In this document: positions 23,557-35,014 of the stretch, piece by piece
How positions within the stretch are numbered: the stretch's first letter is position 1
Layout of the letters: the number at the start of each line of letters is the position of its first letter
Assembly: GCF_021347895.1 (NCBI RefSeq)
Contig: NC_067118.1
Location: forward strand, 14,697,015 to 14,761,014
Length of the DNA stretch: 64,000 nt
Source: Acanthochromis polyacanthus
Taxonomy: Eukaryota > Chordata > Actinopteri > Pomacentridae
Direction: 5' to 3'
Notes under the pieces: generated by a model
Database searches by the model: none
What the model saw: the letters and a program-made list of their open reading frames with translations, nothing else
What the model was told of the DNA's origin: nothing
Translations under genes and position numbers: made by a program

Positions 23557-24491
23557 TATGGAAGCGAATGTGACTCAAAACTCAAATTCAAAAGCATTAG
23601 CAGAAATGCTTTTGCATTTCAAAGTCATGGCTGCACTTTTTGACTCAAAAATGAAATTAAAAAGCAATATTCCAAAATGCAATTTCATTTTCTTCTTCAA
23701 CACTGCTCATTCTGTGACGAAATGAAAAAGCAAAAGCAAATCACATTTGACATTTAATTTTCAAAACGTTCACCAGCAAAAAGGTAACAAAATTCAATTT
23801 GAAATGTCAAATTCTAAAATGCAAAAGCATTAGCAGAAATGCTTTTGCATTTCAAAGTCATGGCTGCACTATTTGACTCAAAAATGAAATTAAAAATCAA
23901 TATTCCAAAATGCAATTTCATTTTCTTCTTCAAGACTGCTCATTTTGTGACGAAATGAAAAAGCAAAAGCAAACTCAGAAATGCTTTTTCATTTTCGTGC
24001 TCACCCCGCAAAATGTGTCTCAAAATTCAAACGCAAAAGCAATCTCAAGTGGCGCAGGTAAGTGACATCACGGACCCCAACTACAACTAGATTTGACTGG
24101 AGACCATTGGAGACTCGACGTGCAAGCAAATGGCGACGAGTAGTCCGGTGTTCAAGATTAACTGGTGTTCCCATCAACTGGTGATATTCAGTGAGCGACA
24201 GTGAGCAACACATAGCATAGGTGACTGTACCGATGCCTGTTCAAAACACACAGACGTCAATAAACTGTTCCGAAATGTTCTTGTTGTCAGCTTTAACATT
24301 GTCGTTATTGCTCTGTTTGGACTCACGGCTGTTGAGTCTACCAGTAATATACTCGGTTTAATGAGGACTTCCAGCTAACGGAGTGGAAATATCGCTTCAC
24401 TGCGGCAGTGTGACGATCTCCATCACATTAACTGGTGACAGTCTGTGACCTCAGTCCGACAAAAACACCAAGAGACGTTCTAATGCCGTTT
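23557..24491 (+). repeat. Left terminal inverted repeat, about 935 bp
   Basis: It pairs with 28958-29887. It contains two direct copies of a segment starting AGCATTAGCAGAAATGC (about 23591-23743 and 23826-23974) and a consensus splice donor CAGGTAAGTG near 24055. It carries a minus-strand 70-codon frame (24001-24213) with no recognisable domain. The mirrored frame in the other arm is on the plus strand (29236-29448), so both read outward. Confidence 0.95.
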
Positions 24492-24949
24492 TCAAAGCTT
24501 ACTGCGATGAACCAATTGGACCTGAGTTGTTCTACTTTTAAACAGACTTTAAATAAAACAATGACATCATATAAACCATCTGACCACATTCTAACCAGAG
24601 ATTTCACATTCCAGCCTTCAGAACGTCGATATGCTTCATCTAATTTTTCACTCGATATTCAGGATTTATTTATTTTACTGGGGCATTGAAAGTTAATCAA
24701 CATTGTATTCTATAGAATCAATGCATTGTAAATTAAATGCACTGACTTTACAGAACACAAAAAGTTTTTTTTATTTCTAAAGACATAGAACAATAATATA
24801 GACTATTATATTTATTCTACCAAACCTTAACCAGCCCACCCTTGAACTATATAGCTAGCTGCTGTTTCAAACAAGATCTCAAAACTCAAGATGTGAAACA
24901 ATAAAATAAGAACGAATAAAAACAGACCAAATAGATTATTCCACTTACA
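24492..24949. other. Interior of foldback transposon 2, unassigned
   Basis: AT-rich with no recognisable protein. The frame at 24435-24689 spans the end of the arm and shows no motif. It may be original interior of the element. Confidence 0.4.
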
Positions 24950-27022
24950 AAGGAATAATTTGTTTGAAATGTTTCAGTCAGGCTTCAGAGTGCATCACCG
25001 CACAGAAACGGCTCTAGTGAAAGTTACTAATGACCTTCTCATAGCATCAGATAATGGACTAGTCTCCATACTTGTTTTGTTAGATCTTAGTGCAGCGTTT
25101 GACACAATCGACCACAAAATTTTATTACAGCGTCTAGAACATTCAATTGGCATTAAAGGGACAGCACTGGATTGGTTTAAATCCTACTTATCAGATAGGT
25201 TCCAGTTTGTGCATGTCAACAATAACTCTTCTGAGCATACTAAAGTTAATCATGGAGTTCCTCAGGGTTCTGTCTTAGGACCGATACTTTTCACATTATA
25301 CATGCTTCCTTTAGGCAATATTATCAGGAAGCATTGTATTAACTTCCATTGTTATGCAGATGACACACAATTGTATTTATCTATGAAGCCAGATGAAACT
25401 GATCAGTTAGCTAGACTGCAAGATTGTCTTAAGGACATTAAAACCTGGATGACTTTTAACTTCCTACTGCTAAATTCAGACAAAACTGAAGTCATTGTAT
25501 TTGGCCCCAAACATCTTAGAAACTCGCTTTCAAAGCAAATAGTTACTCTGGATGGCATCACATTGGCCTCCAGTACTACTGTGAGGAATCTTGGAGTTAT
25601 TTTTGACCAGGACATGTCCTTTAACTCACACATAAAGCAAGTCTGTAGGACTTCCTTTTTTCACCTGCGTAATATTGTAAAAATCAGGAACATTCTGTCT
25701 CAGAGTGATGCAGAAAAATTAGTTCATGCTTTTGTTACTTCCAGGCTTGACTATTGCAATTCCTTATTATCGGGTTGTCCAAATAGTTCTCTCAAACATC
25801 TACAGTTGATTCAAAACGCTGCTGCGAGAGTACTGACAGGAGTTAGCAAAAGAGATCATATTTCCCCTATACTTGCTTCTCTTCACTGGCTTCCTGTTAA
25901 ATCCAGAATAGAATTTAAAATCCTTCTTCTGACATATAAAGCTCTTAATAACCAATCTCCATCATATCTTAAAGATCTGATAGTACCTTATTATCCTAGT
26001 AGAACTCTTCGCTCTCAAGCTGCAGGCTTACTTGTTGTTCCAAGAATTTCTAAAAGTAGAATGGGAGGCAGAGCCTTCAGTTATCAGGCGCCTCTCCTGT
26101 GGAACCTGCTCCCAGTTTGGGTTCGGGAGGCAGACACCCTCTCTATTTTTAAGACCAGGCTTAAAACGTTCCTTTTTAACAAATCTTATAGTTGGGGCTG
26201 ACTGGGTGACCCACAGGGGTTCGGCTTGTGTCTTCATTTGCACAGCTGACTCCCTCTTGGTCGTCCCTTCGTTCTGCCCCTAGTCATGCTGCTATAGGCC
26301 AAGGCTGCTGGGGGACTTTTCTTGATGCACTGAGCCCTTCTCTATCTACCTTTACATTTAATATGTATACCGTTATTGCAGTACATTCACTCTGTTTCCC
26401 CCTGTGCTATTTCTCCGAGTGTCCCTGGTCCCAGAGCTGGATGCTTCAGATCTGCGGTCGATGTTCCACCAGCTGGTCCAGTCTCCATCATGTCCACTGT
26501 GGGATGCTGCTGCTGACCTTCCTCCAGCCCTCTGCTTCCAACTCCCTTTTTCCACCAGTCAACTCTGCATTGCCTTCAATATACTGTTATGCTAACTTAC
26601 ATACTGTTTGAATTTTACTGCTCGCTATATATGGAGTATGTTTAATGTCAGAGCCGTACATCATAAGAGTAAATTATGAGTCAGTTTTCAATGTTAGCTT
26701 ATACTTTGTCTGTGTCACATATCCTGCATGTATCCAAATGTGTGTTGTGTTTTCCTTGCTTTCTCACCCCTCCCTCTTCTCCCATCCCTCCCCCTTGCCC
26801 TCTTCTGTCCTTCTCAACCCGCCCGGCCAGCAGGCAGATGGGTCCCCCCTATATAGAGCCGGGTTCTGCTCGAGGTTTCTTCCCTGTTAAAAGGGTGTTT
26901 TTCCTTGCCACTGTCGCCTTTGGGCTTGCTCTGGGGGTCAGGCATATGGGTTTTGTAAAGCGTCTTGAGATGATTTGACTGTAATTGACGCTATATAAAT
27001 AAAATTGAATTGAATTGAATTG
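24950..27022 (+). mobile_element. L2-type LINE, 5'-truncated
   Basis: A reverse-transcriptase frame is followed by about 0.8 kb of 3' untranslated sequence with a pyrimidine-rich tract (26750-26820). It ends in GACGCTATATAAATAAAATT plus (GAATT)n at about 27003-27022, the sort of 3' end found in fish L2 elements. The endonuclease and the start of the RT are missing. A few in-frame traces upstream of 24960 (NNLFEMFQ across a frame shift) place the truncation near 24900-24950. It lies inside foldback transposon 2 and so postdates it. Confidence 0.9.
24960..26201 (+). CDS. L2-type LINE reverse transcriptase (partial, intact frame)
   Basis: This RNA-directed DNA polymerase segment would copy LINE RNA at a nicked target. 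The 413-residue frame begins inside the RT fingers ([20 protein letters not shown]). Motif A is [11 protein letters not shown] (residues 41-51), motif B is [10 protein letters not shown] (99-108) and motif C is YADD (132-135), followed by [12 protein letters not shown] (motif D). The thumb and C-terminal part contain [30 protein letters not shown] and [17 protein letters not shown], typical of L2/CR1-group LINEs. All visible catalytic residues are kept and no stop interrupts the frame, unlike the other LINE copies in this window, so insertion was fairly recent. The ATG at 24960 is simply the first Met after truncation, not a true start. No endonuclease is present, so it cannot move alone. Confidence 0.92.
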   Translation: MFEMFQSGFRVHHRTETALVKVTNDLLIASDNGLVSILVLLDLSAAFDTIDHKILLQRLEHSIGIKGTALDWFKSYLSDRFQFVHVNNNSSEHTKVNHGVPQGSVLGPILFTLYMLPLGNIIRKHCINFHCYADDTQLYLSMKPDETDQLARLQDCLKDIKTWMTFNFLLLNSDKTEVIVFGPKHLRNSLSKQIVTLDGITLASSTTVRNLGVIFDQDMSFNSHIKQVCRTSFFHLRNIVKIRNILSQSDAEKLVHAFVTSRLDYCNSLLSGCPNSSLKHLQLIQNAAARVLTGVSKRDHISPILASLHWLPVKSRIEFKILLLTYKALNNQSPSYLKDLIVPYYPSRTLRSQAAGLLVVPRISKSRMGGRAFSYQAPLLWNLLPVWVREADTLSIFKTRLKTFLFNKSYSWG

Positions 27023-27210
27023 ATCTTGCTGAATTGTTCCACGCTAAGTTCCATCTGCAGATTCCCTCTCAGAGTAAAAACTGTCTCTTGACTGAACACA
27101 TTTACACTTATATATACTTATGACTACCAATAGCTGTGAATAATTGTTTTTTTTTTTCCTTTTTATTAGCTTTATTTGACAGGTAAGTAGAGAGACAGAT
27201 GGAAAAATAG

Positions 27211-28263
27211 ACTGCGGTCAAGTCAGCCGCCCGCACTCTGGGCGTTGCGTGGCTATTCCGTGTAATACGGTAATGCGATCACAGACGCTGAGCAGCCAGG
27301 CTGAGAGACGTCCGCTGCAAATACATGCTGTTATACAGATTTTGACTGTCCATATCTGGAAATCCTTAGGCGGTGACAAAGATCTCTCATTGTGGCCTTG
27401 TCAGGGGTCGTCCCAGCTACCACCATGTACAATATCACCTGATTTTACTGTAGAATTTTAGATAAAATTAACGTCAAAAGTATGCTGCAATTTCAATCGT
27501 TTGTCCATAATTGCTGATTTTGACTATCCTTATCTCCAAATCCTTAGGCTGTGACAAAGATCTCTCACTGTGGCTTTGTCAGGGGTCGTCCCAGCTACCA
27601 CCATGTACAATATCACCTGATTTTACTGTAGAATTTTAGAGAAAGTTAACGTCAAAGTATGCTGCAATTTCAATCGCCTACGTCCATAATGGCTGCTGCA
27701 GTTTCTGCTCCACCCTGCTACTTCCAGCTGCTGACTCACACCAAACTGCTTTGCCAAAGCCACAGTGAGAGATCTTTGTCACCGCCTAAGGATTTCCAGA
27801 TATGGACAGTCAAAATCTGTATAACAGGATGGACTTTTGCCTCTGGACACTCTGGGGCTAACTAAGCTCTGGAATTATTGACATATTATGTCAATAAATC
27901 ACGTGAAAAAGTTAAGTTTTTATCATGGCTAAACCGAACTGAACTGAATTGAGTATCAGCCATGATGCATCAACACAACTGAAATTGCAACATACTTTGA
28001 CATTAATTTTCTCCAAAATTCTACAGTAAAATCAGGTGATATTGTACAAGGTGGTAGCTGGGACGACCCCTGACAAAGCCACAATGAGAGATCTTTGTCA
28101 CCGCCTAAGGATGTCCAGATATGGACAGTCAAAATCTGTATAACAGGATGTATTTGCAGCGGATGTCTCTCAGCCTGGCTGCTCAGCGCCTGTGATCGCA
28201 TTACCATATTACACAGAATAGCCGCGCAATGCCCAGAGTGCGGGCGGCTCACTTGACCGCAGT
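27211..28263. repeat. Foldback repeat of about 1 kb with multiple internal copies
   Basis: The outer arms 27211-27499 and 27980-28263 are inverted copies (shared CCGCCCGCACTCTGGGC, GTGACAAAGATCTCTCA and ATCACCTGATTTTACTG). Between them, 27517-27678 is a direct second copy of 27339-27499, and 27755-27832 is an inverted copy of part of it, so the core motif appears four times in two orientations. There is no transposase frame. The arms do not share sequence with the arms of foldback transposon 2. It is probably an independent non-autonomous element inserted there. Confidence 0.85.
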
Positions 28264-28830
28264 AGAAAACGGGAGAAAACCAGGCGTAAACTAACCGTGA
28301 CGTCACCCCTTGGTTTCAACGGCGAGAAAATGAAGCCCGGATTTTGCTACTTCCTGGTCGCCGTTTTGGATTTTTTGGAGCCAGTGACGTAAAAAGCGTC
28401 ATCAAACAGACTGGACCGGAGAGCAACTAGGGGCAGGATTGGCTGAGAACTCTCTTATCCCACCCACATTTTACCGCAGAGGCTTCTGTTGCTGTCTATC
28501 AAGTATAGCCACGCCCCCTGGCTCCGCCAACTTTAACGATTTATTTAAAATTCAGTATTGATTTATTTTAAGATCGGCCACCTGATCTCTCATTTTGACC
28601 ATGAAAACTAACAGGAAAAAAATCCTGAGCTGTAGAAAATCAGTCTATCAAATTTTATTTTTTCCAAAAATGAATTGGGGTCTATGGAGCAAAAGCTTTT
28701 TGGAGCCAACCCTAGCGGACGGCGGGATATTGCAAGTTTTTGACACTTCCGGGTGGACTTCAATTCTGGAGCCAGATGCTACGTCCACTATATATACAGT
28801 CTATGGAGAAAACCTACAGCAAAAAGCTGC
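28264..28830. repeat. Dispersed repeat, unclassified
   Basis: The sequence contains phrases that I remember as recurrent in fish genomes: GTGACGTCACC, CGCCGTTTTGGATTTTTTGG, TATGGAGC...GGAGCCAACC, CACTTCCGGGTGGACTTCA and TATATACAGTCTATGG. It contains a perfect CRE-like TGACGTCA near 28298. There is no coding sequence, and superfamily and exact ends are not determined. Confidence 0.45.
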
Positions 28831-28834
28831 GAGC

Positions 28835-28925
28835 TGGAGTTGAACCCGGGCCGCTGCGTCGGGTTTATCTTCTTGTTTATAGATCTCCTGTTCAGTCACC
28901 TGAGCTATTGCCCCAGTATATGTGC
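28835..28925 (-). mobile_element. tRNA-like SINE head
   Basis: On the minus strand, TAGCTCAGGTGACTGAACAG (A box) is followed by GGCCCGGGTTCAACTCC (B box) with about 45 bp between them, as in tRNA-derived SINE heads. No SINE body is attached, and a real tRNA is excluded because the cloverleaf arms do not form. Confidence 0.6.
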
Positions 28926-28957
28926 TATACTGAAAGGAATTGGTGTCTTTTCTCAGT

Positions 28958-29887
28958 AAACGGTATTAGAACTTCTCTTGGTGTTTTTGTCGGACTGAGG
29001 TCACAGACTGTCACCAGTTAATGTGATGGAGATCGTCACACTGCCGCAGTGAAGCGATATTTCCACTCCGTTAGCTGGAAGTCCTCATTAAACCGAGTAT
29101 ATTACTGGTAGACTCAACAGCCGTGAGTCCAAACAGAGCAATAACGACAATGTTAAAGCTGACAACAAGAACATTTCGGAACAGTTTATTGACGTCTGTG
29201 TGTTTTGAACAGGCATCGGTACAGTCACCTATGCTATGCGTTGCTCACTGTCGCTCACTGAATATCACCAGTTGATGGGAACACCAGTTAATCTTGAACA
29301 CCGGACTACTCGTCGCCATCTGCTTGCACGTCGAGTCTCCAATGGTCTCCAGTCAAATCTAGTTGTAGTTGGGGTCCGTGACGTCACTTACCTGCACCAC
29401 TTGAGATTGCTTTTGCGTTTGAATTTTGAGACACATTTTGCGGGGTGAGCACGAAAACGAAAAAGCATTTCTGAGTTTGCTTTTTCATTTCGTCACAAAA
29501 TGAGCAGTCTTGAAGAAGAAAATGAAATTGCATTTTGGAATATTGATTTTTAATTTCATTTTTGAGTCAAATAGTGCAGCCATGACTTTGAAATGTAAAA
29601 GCATTTCTGCTAATGCTTTTGCATTTTAGAATTTGACATTTCAAATTGAATTTTGTTACCTTTTTGCTGGTGAACGTTTTGAAAATTAAATGTCAAATGT
29701 GATTTGCTTTTGCTTTTTCATTTCATCACAGAATGAGCAGTGTTGAAGAAGAAAATGAAATTGCATTTTGGAATATTGCTTTTTAATTTCATTTTTGAGT
29801 CAAAAAGTGCAGCCATGACTTTGAAATGCAAAAGCATTTCTGCTAATGCTTTTGAATTTGAAATTTTGAGTCACATTCGCTTCCATA
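28958..29887 (-). repeat. Right terminal inverted repeat, about 930 bp
   Basis: The inverted partner of 23557-24491, with the same internal direct repeats and the same mirrored donor and 70-codon frame. Confidence 0.95.
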
Positions 29888-29893
29888 CACAAG

Positions 29894-30800
29894 TGCCAAC
29901 CACCTATGAATACCATAAAATATCACAGGAGAAAGACTGTTCTTGCAATAGTTTTCAAGATGGTCTCCTTCACTTTCACTGACCTTCTTCCAATGTCAAG
30001 TTTCCCCAAAAGCATGAATGACTTACAGTTTAGAAAACTGATAGAAGTGAGACGATGCAGAGAGAGTAGAGTGGTGTGGATGGGTGTATTGACCTAAAGC
30101 AACAGCACACCAGCTCAGAGCTTTCCTCTTCTGTTCTCTTTAATTGTTTCAAACGATTGAGGTTTTTTTGGGGGGAAATTATGTGTAAATAGACAACTGT
30201 TTGTTAACATGTTGGTCATATTAACTTCATGAAGTGATAATATGATAAAGATCGGATGTTTTTTTTGTCGATAATTCAAACAGCAGAGTTCAATGGCAAT
30301 CTTGCTAGTGCTTTAACTATCTATACCATAACAAAAATGAATGGAATGCTTTCATATGGAATCCAGTGTACATTAAATATTTTATCTCCTAACTTCATAT
30401 CCCTTTTTAAGCAGCAGAAACATTTTTCAGATAGTCCACCTTTCTAGGGAAAATAATAGGATGAGCAGAAGATCAATGGACAATTTAAAATGAAACACAG
30501 TTGCAGCAGTAATAGTTGTAGAGTCAATCATAGTACAACATAGTACAACTAATCACAGCTTCAGTAGTTGTCCTCAACAGGGCTCTTCTTACACAATCTA
30601 GCCTTGAAAAACATATGAGGAAATGCTTCTGACTTGGCACAGAGGTTATTGCTGGGAATTGGAGCTGTTGTGACATCTCAGACAGTGCAAAGGTGTGCAT
30701 GTGGTTAATCACTATGGACAGTGTCCCTCCGATGGCACCACGAATGCCAATGGATCTACCAAAACAGTAGCCGACAATATGACTCACAGTTTGCAGAAGC
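29894..30800. other. Unannotated stretch
   Basis: No gene seen. The minus-strand frame at 30524-31000 has no recognised motif and overlaps a probable Tc1 relic on the other strand. Confidence 0.35.
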
Positions 30801-30819
30801 TTGGCAAAAGAGGAATGTT

Positions 30820-30925
30820 CCAGCATGATGAAAGGTTTTCTAAAGAAGGAAGAAGTAAAAACTATGACCTTGCCAATATCACCTGACTTGAATCCAGTAG
30901 AACCTTTGGGGTATATTAATGGTAG
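30820..30925 (+). pseudogene. Tc1-like transposase scrap
   Basis: One frame reads KGFLKKEEVKTMTLPISPDL followed by NPVEPLGY, matching the end of Tc1-type transposases (LKKKE...WPSQSPDLNPIE). Sequence from about 30540 may belong to the same relic but is too degraded to say. Confidence 0.5.
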
Positions 30926-33364
30926 AAGAGTGAGTGAGTGATTTAAATACTGTAAATAAATATATAAATAAATACAGTTATCTGATATTTGGCAGATCAT
31001 CTCTCAAGAAAATTGGTATCTTCTATGCTGAAGAGGATTGAGTCAGGTCTCAAAAATCAAGGCGGACACAAAGTTTTGTATATTTTTGGAAAAGATTGAG
31101 AAGATTAGAATCTCGAGTACGAATTCTAAATTTTATATTACTGTATGGGTACGACATTAGAAATAGGGGACAATGCTGAGTATTGGGAACTGATAACAGA
31201 TGAAGTATTACTCTCACTTGCACAAACCCACATGAGCCCTGCATGATACTGAAGCCCAATATGCTGACATTCACACTGCACACCGCCCTTTATGTGAAAC
31301 ACATTAGGCTACATCTGCTCTTCCAGATAAGCTCATGCTTTATGTATGTGTTGTTGTAGTGCAGCCACTAAATTATGCCCTTTGTGTGCTGTCAGTTGCA
31401 GCTCATCTAGATCAACTGGAGGCTCACATCCCGGGTTTCAGTCTAATGTGGGCATTGTAGAAACAGAGGGGAGGGTGATGAGGGAAAGCTGCCTTAATGA
31501 CTGCATATTCTGCATATTTCAAACTTTCTACATAAATAGATCTTATCTCTCCTGAGCCCACTGACTCAAACATGCTTATGGATGATATTTTTAGCCACTT
31601 TGACTAAACCTATCAATGGAACCAGTAGTTTTTAAGAGACATACTGTTTAAGGAGAAAATAGCTTTTGCAGAGTTGCAGAGCTTGCATCACTTTATAATT
31701 GCTGTTATCATGTTGCAGTGATTACAAGCAAAAAGTGTAAGGGAAGATTTTCAATCATTCAGTTACATTTTTGCTTAATAGTGTCTCGACAAAGACAGTC
31801 TTGACAATAGCCAACAAAACCCGTGTTCCAATTTGTAAAGCAACAAATTAATATCAATATATTCATTGTGTACTCAGGAAATTTGCCATGGGCTCACAGT
31901 TACTGCTGCACAGAAATTATTCCAGTCATACATACGTTACAACAATCATTGCGTTAAACTGGTAACATTCAATAGCTAAATAAAAAAGAAAAAAATACTA
32001 ATAGTAAGTAAAATATAAAAAGGTGTGTAGTACAGCACAGCTGTAATCAGTTTAGCAAAAACTCAGCAAAACATTGAAAAGTATATCCTTTAAAATTAAG
32101 TTTAAAAAACCCCACACAAGAATGAAAACACAGAAAAACAATAAAACTAAAAGAAAGAAAGCGCAGTATTGCACATGCTGCTCTTCTTAATCCTGTACTA
32201 ACACATTCATTGCTGTTTAAAGTCTTGACAGTGTACACTCTGGTCTAAAAAATGTCCCCATAAAGTGAAAACTTATATTAAGAAGGAAGAGAATGAGTTT
32301 GATTTTTTTCTCTGTCTTGTGTACCTCTCTCAGCACAGACATCTTGTGCAAAGACTGCAGTGAATGGTGTTCCTTCCTACCCATAACCCTTATCCCAGTC
32401 TGTACAAGATGACTCAGTTTAGGTTTCACCTTAACAACAGGCTGCCTTACCATACTTGGATTTCATATCTGATTATGCTCTTGGGAACTGACAGGTAAAA
32501 TAAAAGCATGTTTTTCCTCTGTCCCTTGTTTATTTATCTGCTACAAACAGGAGAAGAGAGTGCCATGAATAACTGCTGGTCTGTGATCACTTATTCACTT
32601 GAGATCCAATGTCATCTCCTCACTTTAAATCTGTGCTACGATGTTTTCCTGTGTCATCTTCACAAAATGTGTAATTTTTCCCAGATCTTGACATGTGTCA
32701 TTGTTAGGGGATAATAAATGTTACATCTGTGAGTTGTCAGAATGATTTGGGTCATTGGTACTGTTTGTGTGACAAATTTAGTCTTAGCATGAGTACTTGT
32801 TGAGAAAGATGCTATCCCAGGTCAAAGTCCATCATCTCAGTGTGTGCCCTGAACATGGAATGTCACTTTGTAAATTAACAAAAACTTCAGTGTTTCACAA
32901 ACTATGCTTTTTCTGTAATAGCAGAGTGAGCAGAATTTCATCAAATCAATGCAGAGAAGCTGTTAGACTAAAGCTAACTGAATCTTCTGCTTTACTGTTG
33001 AAAATGTTTCACTACCCAGCCAAGGTACTTCTCTACACAGCTAATCCCATTGTATTTTACACAGACTAATGTTCAATTCTGAATAATTATGTGGGAAAAT
33101 GTATAAAATTATTTATTCACTTCCTTATATTCCTTATAATGGGAAGCAAAATATTATGCCTAGACATCTCCTAACTACTTTAATTAAATAAAAATATTTG
33201 GTCCTGGCCAAATAACACTCACCCATACCACAGTGCTAAAATGTGGCTTGTTATTCTGATAAAACAGTGTGTGATGATGATAGCTAGACAAAAATGATTC
33301 AACACACTGAAAAATTACCATGTACCCCCTTTTTTTCTACCCAAAACTGACCATGAGAATGCAA
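30926..33364. other. Unannotated stretch
   Basis: No gene or repeat family recognised. Confidence 0.35.
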
Positions 33365-33413
33365 TCACAGCTTCCATTTCTAAATGTCACTCATTTAGAA
33401 ATGGAAGCTGTGA
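33365..33413. repeat. Perfect 22-bp hairpin, 5-nt loop
   Basis: TCACAGCTTCCATTTCTAAA TG (33365-33386) and its exact reverse complement (33392-33413) flank the loop TCACT. Pairing stops abruptly outside the 22 bp. It could be a short foldback remnant or form an RNA hairpin if transcribed. The stem is short for a microRNA precursor. Confidence 0.9.
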
Positions 33414-34672
33414 AAATCCATAACTTTTCATGATGTAATTTGCTAGAACCTGAGTATAATTGTAAGACATATTTTCTGTGTTGCCATTTTAGTAAAACTT
33501 GCATGGAGCACAATGTGAAAAGTAAAACCAAGCTGACATTTTGGAACACAAGCAATTAGTTACAATATAAACTACAAATGTACAAAAATGTACCAATTCG
33601 GACAGGTTTCTCAGAAAACACATTAGAATGTTGTCAGAGAAACAAGAAAAAGAAAATACTTTTGAATGAAATGAGTTTAAAAACTCAACAGGAGTGCATT
33701 CCAAGCCTTATGCCAGAAAAGCCTGCTCACCACTCTCATGAAAAATCAATGTCTTAATGCTGCTTTCATGCCTCCTTACTCAGGTTGCATCCAGCAAGTT
33801 AATCAGAGCACGGGTTTACTAAAACTAATCTATGTCCCTACTGAACTACATCAAGGCTAATTTAGGGGAAACATGAAGGGCAGCTCAAATGAAGCTGGTA
33901 AAAATAAAGAAAGAAAGAAAATAATTGCTTGATCAGGTCAAAATCACTAAAGAAAGAGGAAAATCATCCACCATGACCCAATGCAAATTGTGACTCACTT
34001 AATCTTAAAAAGTAAATTCGTTATGTTAGTTCTGGAAATTAGTGTGTTTTTTCATCTCACTGAAGTATGTTAATCAGATCTGATCTTTTCATGCCCTCTC
34101 ACTGCTTGATGCACTGTGTACACCCTCAGTGAGCCATTACAACATAGCTAAATATAAAGTAGTACACTAGTGAAAGCTATTTCACACCTCTGTGCAGCTC
34201 TGTGATACACCAATTACATCTTAAGCATGTTGTGCCATGCAACAATGGCTTGCCACTGCACCGAGTGGAGTGCACATGTAGCGCACCATGTTCCTTCAAT
34301 TCAGTCACTGCTACTGTTAACTAGTAAATATCCAGCTCAGTCACTGAGAAGACAACTGCTCACAATTACCCATGGGCACCTTGACCTGTATTTCCATTAT
34401 TTCTATCTCTGCACATTCGTTCCCACTCTCCATTAGCCACTAAAATGAGTTCATCATACAGCACACTGTTGTGTGTGCAGTTTGCAGCATTGATCCAGTG
34501 GCACATTATCAGTCAATGTGCTCTAATGCTTGAAGAGTTTAGGTTTTATTGGCTGAAAGCAGTGTTGGCTCATTGGCTTCTCAGCAGTCAAAAGATGTGT
34601 AGACAAGCCTTATTAGCCTCTACCCAGAATTTGAACTGCTCAAGTGTGGAGCTTTTCATCTAAGCGGACCAC
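33414..34672. other. Unannotated stretch
   Basis: Nothing recognised. Confidence 0.35.
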
Positions 34673-34679
34673 GCACATA

Positions 34680-35007
34680 AATCCATTCATCCATACTCTA
34701 TACACTTTATCCTCACTAGGGTCGCGGGGGTGCTGGAGCCTATCCCAGCTGACTCGGGCAAAGGCGGGGGACACCCTGGACAGGTCGCCAGTCTGTCGCA
34801 GGGCTACATATACAGACACACAATCACACTCACATTCACACCTACGGGCAATTTAGAATACTCAATTGACCTCAGCATGTTTTTGGACTGTGGGAGGAAG
34901 CCGGAGTACCTGGAGAAAACCCAAGCATGCACAGGGAGAACATGCAAACTCCATGCAGAAAGATCCCAGGCCCAAGCTGGGATTTGAACCGGCGATCTTC
35001 TTGCTAT
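34680..35007 (-). mobile_element. SINE-A copy, head truncated
   Basis: A minus-strand SINE-A: tail ATCCATTCATCC, then CTATCCCAGCTGACTCGGGC, TGGACTGTGGGAGGAAGC and a B-box-like GGTTCAAATCCC (reverse complement of GGGATTTGAACC). The A-box end of the head is missing. The direct repeat GCACATA flanks it at 34673-34679 and 35008-35014. The right repeat overlaps the TA at the start of the Tc1-like end that follows. Confidence 0.9.
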
Positions 35008-35014
35008 GCACATA

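Larger units (their letters stand above)
23557..29887. mobile_element. Foldback DNA transposon 2 (IS3EU-like ends), 6,331 bp
   Basis: The ends read TATGGAAGCGAATGTGACTC and its reverse complement, flanked by the 6-bp direct repeat CACAAG (23551-23556 and 29888-29893). The arms are about 930 bp (23557-24491 and 28958-29887) and closely matched: a 70-codon frame in each arm differs at two residues. Each arm holds a direct repeat of about 150 bp. The inner 4.5 kb contains an L2 LINE, a foldback repeat, another dispersed repeat and a tRNA-like SINE piece. I see no transposase, so the element is non-autonomous as it stands. The TAYGGAAG ends and 6-bp duplication match foldback transposon 1, suggesting one superfamily. 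Confidence 0.9.

Noticed and set aside
28835..28925. Functional tRNA gene
   Set aside because: A- and B-box-like motifs are present but the acceptor and anticodon stems do not pair, so it is a SINE head.
20716..29887. Assembly artefact creating false palindromes
   Set aside because: Both palindromes are closed by short direct duplications of host sequence, and the arms differ in repeat number or by point changes, which fits real insertions. Long reads would settle it.
30524..31000. 158-codon minus-strand frame as a gene
   Set aside because: No domain, and the opposite strand carries a Tc1 transposase scrap.
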